A stretch of DNA of 64,000 nt from positions 92,418,513-92,482,512 of the forward strand of contig CM051521.1 in the NCBI GenBank assembly GCA_028015205.1, written 5' to 3'. The DNA comes from Mytilisepta virgata (lineage: Eukaryota; Mollusca; Bivalvia; Mytilida; Mytilidae). The stretch's first letter is position 1; each line of letters opens with the position of its first letter. A model generated the notes under the pieces. It ran no database searches and was not told the DNA's origin. It was given only the letters and a program-made list of their open reading frames with translations. The translations under genes and the position numbers were made by a program. This document shows positions 34,769-46,400 of this stretch, piece after piece.

Positions 34769-37440
34769 ATGAAAAAACTAAACCAAAAAGTCCAGAAGCA
34801 AGGCAGATGCATAAGAATAAGAGAAAGGCGAATTGGCTCCGGAACGGTAACGAAATGGTGTTTTGTGGTAGTTCATTTTTATTTGGATCAGTATCCGTCG
34901 TCTTGCGTCGTTGTCACACATTCTTCTGTCCACAACTTCGATACCAGTAATTGGATTTCAACGTTCAGGTAATATTCCGTTAGTAAATCGATTCTGCAAC
35001 TATTTTATTAAAAGAATTTTGTGTTTCCATAACAAAACATGGCCATAATGTAAGTAAGGGTCAGAAAATATCAATTAGTTTAAAAAGGGACGGTTCTAAA
35101 TGGCATGAACATTTTGTTGTATTAATATACTGTTTGTCTATAATAAACAATATTGTTTTTATCCAGCCTCTTTTGTCTTATATTATAACTGAGTACTTCG
35201 GGCTCTGTGTGTGATTCATGGTAACAATTATTCCATGGAAAACTCAAAGCTAAGCTTTGTTTTTCATTTTGTAAGTGCTTGAACAATGAACTGCTGTTTT
35301 ATATAGACTTCTGAAGAGTAATTCTGACTTGACCAACCAAAGCCGCAAGGAAACAGAAATTTGCTATCAGTTTTACTGATGAAAAGTCACAGAACTGAAA
35401 AAAAAAACATAATACATGTAGTTTATTGTAAAGCTATAAATCTTCAAAGAATAATGTACAGTAATAGAAGTTTTGCATCATATTTTGGAATTAAACTCTT
35501 GCCTTTTTAGAAGCAGTTGGCCTAGAACTTGTTCTAAATATTCTTCCGTTCATAAAAGAGACACTTTGACAACCATTGCTTGGCTCAATACTAACAAGTC
35601 ACACTTTTCCCGAATGTTGCTTCGCTTAACTTAAGAGAATTTGGAGGAATTATTTTTTAGATGCATTCAATTAGAGAAATTTACAAAGATAGCATGGATG
35701 CGTCTGTAATAAAGATGTCTTATGATATAGGCTTGCATAATATATAAATGAAATATATAGAGAATGCATTCCTGACACAAAATTCAGTACGAGGACAATA
35801 TGCACTTGACAAAAGTTTATAATTAAGGATGATCGCTGGTCTAAAAGGAAATAAATAGGATTTGAAATAGGTGTTTTAGTTTGAGAGAACATATGAACAG
35901 TAAACAAATAAGCAAGAAAAAAATATAGGTTCATGTGCTCATTTAAGAGCTATAAGGCCTTGAAAATTTGCAGGAAATGGGTTTTCTCTGGATTTTTCAT
36001 TGTCTTTGCATTGACAACTTCATTCTCTCAAAAAAGTGTGAAAAAATAAAAAGGATTTCATAAAATTTTGTCAAATACCATTTTAAGGTATACATGTATA
36101 TGGGTGAATTATAAAGGAAAAAGTGGGGGTTCATGGGCAAAACATTTCATGTTTAAGAAATGGATAAAACCCGAGGATTCCAAAAATCTGACAAAAAGAC
36201 CAAAACATGACCAGCGAGCATCCTTAAGCAGTGGAGCCTTTTTATTTGTGCTCTTTATCTTAAAGTGACACTCAGATCTTAAGCACAGACCAAAACATTT
36301 ATCACGGCACTAAAAGATAAACGTTTAAGACGGGTTTTAACATAATAAATGATGATGTTTTTATAATGAATTTGCAATATAATCAAAAGGCATATTAAAC
36401 AAGAAACAATAATTGAGACAGGCACCAGCCACTGAAAATACATAGACCTGGCTTGGGACAGTCCCTTGTCGAATGTGGCGGACATCAACATGTTTATGAA
36501 TAATCAACCCTCCACATAAATCCTGCATCAGAGAAATGCCAAATATGTTTTTCACCTCATTTCCTGAAAATAAGCATTTTCAAATATACTATTAATTTCA
36601 TCCTTCCGTCCGTCTATTGTGCTTGTTATCTATTTTAACAGGGAAATGATTGGAATATCAGATCTCTAGACTTTGAACTGAAGAATGGTACTTGATATGT
36701 ATCATTTGATACTTTATCATGTGATTCCTGTTTTAGGTATGATTTTTAAATAATTGTTTATAAAGCCGACAAAAATACACGTAATTAACAAAGACTTAAC
36801 GTTCTTTGCAATTTGCTATATTTCAAGCATGTCCTTAACTGCTGCTTAAAGAAATATTTGACAAAACTAATAATTTAATTTTTTTTTCAGTTGAAAAATC
36901 CGATTAATAAAAAATTTAAATTCTCATAATATTGTTCGAATTCCCATTCACGTAATATAACTTTGGACAGGATGATAGTTCCAAGTATGTGGTTACACGT
37001 AAAAAAATCTGTAAATGTATTTTGATTTATCACATCGTTCTATCAAAGATGAATTAACAAGCATAATTTTGCTGTTTAAATGCTTGTCTTACTTCTGCAA
37101 TTAATTAATGGGGGTCGAACAAGGGGATATGTACATGGAAAACGAGGAATAAAAATGTCCTTCACAAAGAACGGAAAAAAAGAATTGGACGCTTTATTTT
37201 CATAAATTTGCAATTCGCACTATCAACGGATCCCTGCTCATTAAATGTCGTACTCCTTGAAGCCAGGCAATGAGAGTTATAAGTTCGAGATTCCTTTGGC
37301 CCACGTAAATATACTAGTAATTAAAGACCATTTAAGGTCTGAAGAAATACTTTTTATCAGGAATGTGAATCTATATGAAGTCTATATCTTCCAATCTAAA
37401 AGTACTTGCATGTTCTAGTATATTTAAAATAGCAAATATT
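34769..37440 (+). other. Probable first receptor intron(s); missing 5' coding exon(s)
   Basis: The receptor needs an upstream exon ending in phase 1 with a start codon and signal peptide, and I could not identify it. Candidate ATGs at 34,769 (67-codon frame ending just before a GTAATA donor) and at 34,856 lead to no convincing leader in the correct phase. Sequence around 36,300-36,560 (CAGGCACCAGCCACTG, GGCTTGGGACAGTCC) resembles a dispersed repeat. The rest is AT-rich with nothing recognisable. Confidence 0.35.
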
Positions 37441-37457
37441 GTATTGGGTTTATGCAG

Positions 37458-40400
37458 GATCTATATTCATTGGATTCCCACCAACAAGTTGGAAGACAGC
37501 TAATTCAGTTTGCACAATGACTTCATATCACAAAATCAAACCTACAGAACTTATAAATATATCCACGGAAGCTTGGTCAGTAAATAGGACATGGACTGGG
37601 TCACGGATACAATACTCCAAATGGACTGCATTTATAGGTTGGTATATCAATCACACAAACTCCAAATACGTAAGTAAATACGTTGTACATGTATAATTTA
37701 AAGTAGGTATTTGTATGCATGCTATAGGTAGTTTACTAAAAATATTCTTCGTGGATATGTTGGTATATAGTCAGGTATTCTCCGTTTAGACTTGTTTTAA
37801 TAGGATTGTACAGAACATGCTTCAAATTTCCTGATTTCATAAACTGATACATGTCAATCTTTAGATGAATTTTCTGTTCAGTTGGGCATTGAATGTACAT
37901 TGATTTTAACAAAGAACCTAAAATTGTTGAATTATGGACAAAACTGTTTATAAATTGTATATTGCAATAAAAAAGCATCGCATTGTATCAGCGTAAAATC
38001 AATCCGGTATCTTATAATGGTTGATTTTACCATTAAGTGGATGCCTTTGCTTGTGGACTCGTTAGTATTTCGGTACTATCCACTATACATGTACTTACAT
38101 ATTTACTGTTATTAAATTAAGAAATTGGTTGAAATAAAACAGTATTTCCCTTATGGGTAGCCATTCGTTGGTTGTATTTCTGTTCTACCCCTTTCAATCA
38201 GTTTAATACCTGACTCTGCCCCACATAGTTTTTGTGTTTGTTGATTTCATATTTTTAGCCTTAAGCACTGTATGTTTTGACTCATCTGATGAGAGAAAAC
38301 ATACAGTTGACAAAAACTGGAACCATAGAATTATTGTTAAATCTAATCTAATTGGACTCCTTAGCATGAAAATTATACTTAAAATAGTAACTGAGTGTTG
38401 CAAATGTTATAGAAATACAGCTAGTAGTTTTAGTAGTAAGGTGTATGTATTTCTGATTTCCGACAGTAAATCTCGACAAAGCTTAAAATTCAATGCCAAC
38501 AATTCGAATATTGACTGTTGCAATCTTGTAAATTATTTACCCTAACAAATCAGAGACATTATCAATTTTTTAAAATATACCCACTTTCCAAAACTTAAGT
38601 CACAGATTTATTAATCAACCTGATATTAAAATTACACCTGTACTTTTACAGATCTAATCACCGCTGAATTACTTTTTTTTTTGTTTTTACAAAAACATTT
38701 TTATTATGTCATTTTAGGCTGTGATAGTTTCTCTGGTGATTACGAAAAGGAAGTGAAAGATGTAAATGAGTGTTTACTGTATTGTTCAGAAGTTCCTCAA
38801 GCATCATACTTCAAGATTCAGGTAATTAAATGTATATGTTATGGTTATTGGGATAAAAGTTGAATTAATTTATTTATACACTTGAAGGAAACTAATGCTG
38901 GGGAATATGCACACAGGGATACACATGATCCATATATCCTAAAATATAGATTTTCGAAAGGAAGAATTGGTTTGCCAACTTGCAAGGAAATTAAAAAAAA
39001 ATATATATCCGTAACATCAGTTTCATTTGACACAATAGCCAGGAAAAGGAAATACTTCGAAAATATATCTGAAATCCGTTAAAACACATCTATTATTCTA
39101 TGCCCTTGACAGGTATGAAAATATTCATATTTTGTCAAGGATTTTTCGAAATTTTCGTCTGTCATGTTTTATTTAAATGTGCAAACAGATAATGACATAA
39201 AATTTTGAGTCACCTTTAAATTAAAAATAAATGAAAAGAATTTTACCTTTCTGCATGTTTCTAAAAATTGTACAAAAAATTATACATCCTTCTTCATTGT
39301 CTTTACATTGTATATAAACTTATTATTTTTCAGAATTCTCGATGTGGATGCCTTACTGTAATGCCACGATCAACTACTGAATCGTTTGACTGTAGAAAAA
39401 AGTGCACAAATTTATCGAACACGCCATGTGGTTCTGGAAGATCAGCCATGGTTTTTACATTCGTAACAGGCAAGAATATGGAATTTTAACTTATAAAATG
39501 TTTTGTTTAACGTTTACCCATGGATAACGCAAAACATAAATCTTACATTAATCATGTTAGCTGTGAATTATCAGGCACAATATACACTTTTTATACTCCT
39601 TGGTCCGTATTGCACAAAATTAATCTTATCATACAGCCCTGTCGCACGTATGGGGGTCTTAATTTATGATGAATCTCAAGTCTCTAGTTACATGATGTAC
39701 CTTTCTCTAACTAGTGAAAAATGCTTACATGTATTCAGTAAAGTTTTACCAGGGTGAAATTTTTTAGTTCAAAATTACAAAGGTAAACACTTATGATATG
39801 CATGTGACATGTACGATTTTTAAAAAGTTTGTTTAAAATATTACAATCTAATATATTAAAATCGGATCTACAGATTGCTGCTTTCAGTCACTGCATGTAG
39901 ATCTAACAACACCCCATTTTACTTTCTGTTCTGATGACCTATTGAGAATCTTCAGGTTTTATCCGTAGGCGAATGCCTTCAAAATCATGAAGGCTGAAAT
40001 CTGATTGGCTGATTCGAAAGGTCATCAAAACAGAAAGTAAAATGCAGTGACTGAAAGGAGCGATTAGTAGATCTAATTTTAATAAGATTGAAAGTATTTA
40101 TGCCTTATCCATGATTTAATTGATTTATAACTTCTGTAATAAGTATTTTCATGAAATTCTTGATCTATTTTTGTAATTTTTTTTATTTTTACTCTAGAAC
40201 ACCTTATTCAGTTTTCTTTATTTCTGTTCGGGCCTTTATTATTCTCTCATTATTAAAATGTAACCCATTGTGTTCTATTCTGTAGATCCCATCTACCGAT
40301 CATTCGTACATATATACAATGTATATGTCCAAAAGTGTAATACTGACAAATTGACGAATATAACATATAGATACACGGGAGGGGCTGTTCCGTGAAAAAA

Positions 40401-43400
40401 GTGTTTGAAAGAGATAATTATCCAAAATTTGCTAGTATCCCGGACTCCATTGAAGTCGTTGGTATTTTTGATAAGTGCAAGTGTCAAATATCATGGCGCA
40501 GCCACAAAGTCTGGCAGCTATGGCTCTGTTTGTGTAAAAAAGTTTCTTTTTGAGGTAGCGAGTTTTAAAACTGAATTATAATTAATAAGACTGTTGGACA
40601 TTTCATCATACCACTACATGAATAGGAAAAACATTTTCATAATTTTAAAACTTCATCCTGAAAAGAAGTTAGCCCGTATCTTTAATTTCAGCACCCGCTA
40701 TATAGATGATGTTTTATCACTCAACAATCCACGTTTTGGGAATTTCTTACATCTCATCTATCCCGATGAGCTCGAAATTAAGGATACCACAGACACTTAT
40801 CTTAACCTTCACCTCGAAATTGACACCAAAGGAAGGTTGAATACAAAACTTTACGACAAACGGGATGACCGTGAACGTTCCAGAAGCGTCGGCGTATGGA
40901 GTGTATATTTCACAACTCATAAGTTATTCCAGAGCTTGTGAAATATAGGCTGACTTTCTGCATAGAGCCCGTCTCATGACAGAAAAGTTACTCAGACAGG
41001 GGTATGTTGCTCCTAAGTTGCAGTTATCCTTTTGGACGTCATAATGAGTTGGTTGACAGGTATGAAAAAACCGTTTCCCAAATGAAAATTGATGTTGTCC
41101 CTTCCTCATACTGGATATGACACGGACAGCATGGCGGGTGTCCTGCATGAAGCAGAGTCTGCTTACCCTTCCGGAGCACCTGAGTCTAACTCCAGTTTTT
41201 TCGGTGGGGTCCATGTTTTTCATGTGTTTTTTTTTAGTTTTTAAGTGTAGTGTTTGTATTGTTTTTGGTCTTGTCTTCGTTGTGGTCCGGAGTTTGTCAT
41301 TTGTTAAGATTTGCCCCTCCTTCGAATATCCCATAGGTATTTCGTGACTTTACTTAATAATTACACACAAATAAATTTTGCAGATATTTTTATGTAAGAT
41401 ATTGCAAAAATGCATGATCATATTATTTTATAATTTCTGGAGATATAAGATATTCTATCATCTGAAATATACATTCATTTCAATGAAAAATCATAATTGC
41501 TAGTTTCTTGTCTCACAGCAGTTGATATTGCATCATTTGATCAAGATGTGTTAGAAAGGTTAACGAACTGAAGTTGTGGATTATTTACATATACATGTAC
41601 ATGTAACATGACATTTTCATCTAACAACAATTACCAAGTTATAAAATTGTAAAAAGGGAAAAACGTGAGTACACGTAGTATCTCCATAAAGCATACATTG
41701 TATATCTGCGACTGGACGGTTGTTTGCTTTACCTTTAAGGAATCTCTTAGATTTAATTTGCTTGATCACTTTTTTTTTTAGATTATTGTTTTAATTTACT
41801 ACATTTTTGACTGTTAAATCTAAGCCTCAAAGTGACATGATACATGTAAGAAAAAGCAATTCCCTTTTCTATCATACGAAGAGGTAAAGGTCTTTCAGGC
41901 AATCATGAAATTAAGGTTTATTGTAACACATGTACGTTCATAAGGCTCAATAGCTTAGGCGGAAATCAAGAGCACTAATAAATGTTGCTATTGGTCAATT
42001 ATTTTTGCAAAATATGACTAAGTTTCAACTTAAAATTTGTAATGGAAAAATATGCTGATGAGAGGTAACTCCTTGAAATGCGTCATATACAGCATAGTAT
42101 AAATTTACTATATCTAATATTAGTATCTTTGGATTGTTATTTTATTTTATTTAGAGATTTTTCAGTTAGATTTAAATGCGTTTTAGCATCCTAAATTGTG
42201 TCATGGAGTTGTACAAGACTGATGTCTTTCAACGAGTTATGACAGAACGTTCAATCAATGACACGTAACTAACCCACATGATTCATTTCAGCCAATTCAG
42301 TGAAATACAACTCAAATGTAATGGTCAATTATACTTTATGTTTCAGAGAAGTTACCTTAGCATGTTTTCAGATTGCATGATTTCACCTTCTGTGTGAAAA
42401 TCTTTTAAATATATTCTTTAGATTTATTCAAGATCTACAGCTACAGTACTTTATTGATCGCAAATATGACTGATAATGTTCTCTGCATATTTCAGATATT
42501 CCTATCCAAACAACTAACGAATACATAAAACATGAATGTGTAAGGTCAAACTTTGACTACACATCATTCAAAGTTGAGAACTGTTCTGTTACTTTGAGCT
42601 ATGGCTGTATAACAAAAATAGGTAAATGTAAATTAATTGTTTCATACATGTATGTTTGTAAGTTCTAGGCAAGAGTGTTGTCTATTTCAGGCGTGCTTAA
42701 CAATTATCGATGGCATTAAACATGTTAAAATCTTTTGCTAAACTATAGACTTGGAACAGTTCGTCAGTATATGACGAATTTTGAACTAAACGTGCAATAT
42801 CTCTTGTACACTATTCCATGCTGTAGAATTTTCAAAAAATTTAAACAAAATAGAAAAATCAAAACTTTCTTGTTGCATACGGCGAATTTTCCTGTGCAAA
42901 ATCTTTTAATTTAGAACAGTTCACTTTCATTTAATTAGGTTTTATTAGGTAATGTTAAGCAAATATAAAAATATTCACAAATGACCTGTTTCTGTGACGA
43001 CATGATATGTAACCGTCAGTGTTTCAATTCGTACACAATCATATGATTTATAGGAATACTGACAGAAAGGACATGGTATGATTATCAAGAGGACTGTCTG
43101 CGAGAAAATGCATTTCCACGATACAACACCAACAACATCAACTTTCCACGGCCGGGCAAATCATACTGGACTCCTATATTTCGGACACATTTGCTTGTAA
43201 ACGGTAAAAGAAGCAGGATGTGCAGTTTGAGGAAAACGTATCGTCTGCATATGTTATAAAAGAATAGACAAAAGTCTAATAGACGAATGTTATAAATTTT
43301 AGCCAATATTGAAAAAAATAAATTACATGTAGAATATGTCATCAACATAAACATTTTACTTAATTTTTACAGGTTCAGAATAACAATTACTAGTATCAAA

Positions 43401-46400
43401 TGTAAAAAAGAGATAATAATTTGTGATATGTTTTCAGAGGGTAACACCCTCAGTACTTTAAAAACTTCTCGGTAAATGACAAAAGAAATTGACATGCACT
43501 TCCAAATAAGTGGAATTACTTTAAGTTGATATAAATAAGATGATTCCGTATCAAACAGTTTAAACTAAAATAGTACATCAACAAGCTTATCCGAAATTGA
43601 TGCTGATTTGAATACATTTATTTGTAATCTTTTTTTTCAGAGAGATATTTCAAGGCACACACATGTGTGGCATTAGAAATGATGACTCTAGATTTTGTTG
43701 TTGAAAACTGCTCAGAATTAAATCCATTTCTGTGTTCTAAATCAGGTATAGTAAAATTACAAGAGAAAATGTTTGTGAATTCATTTTTTGTTTTTGGTTT
43801 GCCTGGTACATGAATGAAAGAATATTGGTATATATACTCGTGACAACATCCTATATCTACTGTCAGCTATTACAGTATTATGAGTTATAGATTCTAGATT
43901 AAGCACACATGTAGTCGCCATTTTAATATTATAAAACTGTATTTTGTCGTACACTTATATTTTTTTTAATATAAAATCAAGTAGGTGTTCTATCCGTTCA
44001 TTTCCATGAAAACCTTAAATGTACCATTCTTTGTCAAAACCTAGTTTACACCAGGTACTCTGTCTTTTATTAAATACATATCAAATAAATAAATATTATA
44101 TTATGTGAACTTCACCAATCAATGTTTCATACATAAAAAATTATCCAACTTTTGTAAAAAACAGGTACTGCAGGTAAAAACTAAAAGTTGGATAAATGAG
44201 ATAAAAGGTAATCAAGAACAAAATGTTTTTAATTAGAGGTTGGGTTGTGTAACATATTAAAAGTTAGCTAGAAATTTTGACCTGCACTTTTCTTTTGGCA
44301 TGTCAGGATAAAACGATTCCTGAGCAAATGCAAAATAATCTGTATATAAGAATAGTGCATTCAGTGGAGACTTAAAGTTAATCCACACAGAAGAAAACAC
44401 TGCTTATGATTTTCTCAAGACTTCAAACGAGGCAAAATTTCTCCTTTGAACTGTGTAATTGATGTATGCTCGTACCTAGGCCTGACATTCAGATATACAC
44501 ATCAACTATAATTCTGGAGCAGCCAGAACAAATCTTATTCAACAGTCGGGTAAATCTTTGTTTGCTTTGAAAGATCAGAATTTGAATATTCCAGTAGACC
44601 TTCAGTCAAAACTATACTCAGTATAAATTAGGTCATAATAAAAAAAGTTTTATGGAACTATCGAAAAGGGGCTTACAACAGGAATTTCGGTTAGAAAAAT
44701 ATCTTATCAAACTCAATGGTAAAAATAGATACGCTATTTGTAGACTTAGGTGTTCACATATCAAACTACTAATTAAAACTGGAAGGTGAGTTGCTTAGCT
44801 TTAAACGATCGTATTTGCCATCTATGTGACAAATGGCAAATAGGGAATAAGTTTGATAATAATATTGTAAAGAATCTGCTTTTGCAACATATCCCACAAT
44901 ATTATCAAAACCCTACGGGGTCGAGAATTCAAATTACACTACATACACATTTTTTATTCAGTTGAAATATCGGAGTAGAACTTTTAAAAACATTTTAATA
45001 ACAGTTTCATGAAATCTTTAAAATATATTCCAGGACAAATGTTTCGATTAAATTGTAAAAACGTTCAATAAAAATATTTTATAATGAAACTAATGATAAC
45101 GTTTTTAAAACATTTATGCAAATATTTTATACTATTTTCATACTGAAAACAGTATCCGACATGCAACTATGCTAGTTTTACAGTTAAGCCTTAGCTAGTT
45201 TTACAGTTAAGACGAACACATTCTGACCCTACTATCTTAATTATGTACCGTCTACCCTATATCTAATATTAGTATCTTTGGATTATTATTTTGAAACTCC
45301 TGGGATGATGCCTCTGCTGGTAGACCCTAGGTCCCGAAAGTATTCGCCAACCCAGTCGTCAGACTTGTCTGACATGATTATTCATTGCTTTGTTACAGAA
45401 ATTACCAGTATTTAGGAAAATTCAAAAATAATAGAAATACTAAGGGTTCATTCCTTGTATTGCACATGGTAGATCTCCTTAGCTGAAATTTGGCTTCCTA
45501 TTTCGGTATTTTTGGTTGAGTACTTCTTGTTTAATATAAGTTTGGTTTTGGTCTTCCAAATGTTTCGGTTTTAATGCTGCTGATGAGAGGTAACTCCTTG
45601 AAATGCGTCGTATAAAGCATAGTATAAATTTACTATATCTAATATTAGTATCTTTGGATTGTTATTTTAAAGTTCTAGCAAATGGTCATCTTGTTGGTAA
45701 TCATACTGTATTAGTTTTTATAGTGTTTTATACAATAGAGTGTCAGAATAGATAAAGGGGAGGTTTGGGCACACATAAACCCGGTTTAACCCCACCGCGA
45801 GTCAGTGTCAGTACAAAGTCAGACTATCCTGACTCTTTGTTGTGTTCATGTTTGTGCTTTGTACTGTTTGATGTTATTTTTTGTCTGGAGTTGTGTTGTT
45901 TTGGTTGCTTTGATTGGTTGATTGATATTTCATTGTTGACCTTACCTGTTATCCTTTTTGTTGTTTGTTTATATTTGATTTAATAAAACTTTTCATCGGA
46001 ATATTTCTAAAACGTTTTTGACTGATATGTTTTTGAAACATTTTAGAAGTATTATTTTGGAAATGTTTCAAGAAAGCATTTTCATAACACAAATAAAATG
46101 CTTCGAATATTTTTTGTGCTAAATGTACCTGGGATATACATTACACGTACTCTACTACTTAATGAAAAAGTGGAACAAATTTACTGCCCTAATTTTAAAA
46201 CATACACCTAATTAGTACTATATAAACACCTTATCAGATAAGAAATTTAAGGTTAGATAAATGGGAACACCAAATTTTCAAAAGTTGGATAGATAGTTAT
46301 TTTTGCAGTAAAGTAATATCTTATTTTGAGTGGATTGTTTTTTTTAATTTTTAGAGTGGCGAGAAAGCGAAGATCACAATGTACATGTACCAGGAAATAA

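Larger units (their letters stand above)
43754..46354 (+). other. Receptor intron 6 with LINE and hammerhead repeat insertions
   Basis: The 2.6 kb intron between exons 6 and 7 is filled by a decayed LINE 3' part (44,370-45,080), the dispersed hammerhead-bearing unit (45,255-45,670) and a short repeat tail (45,750-45,990, GGGCACACATAAACCCGGTT, with a 72-codon open frame that is not a gene). Confidence 0.6.

Noticed and set aside
38285..38300. CTGATGAGAGAAAA as another hammerhead core
   Set aside because: There is no room for stem II between CTGATGA and GAAA.
40924..41334. 136-codon minus-strand frame
   Set aside because: It is antisense to the family R RT fragment, whose forward frames carry the recognisable motifs.
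45765..45983. 72-codon frame with hydrophobic Cys-rich C-terminus as a membrane peptide
   Set aside because: It lies in receptor intron 6, in sequence that looks like the 3' tail of a dispersed element.
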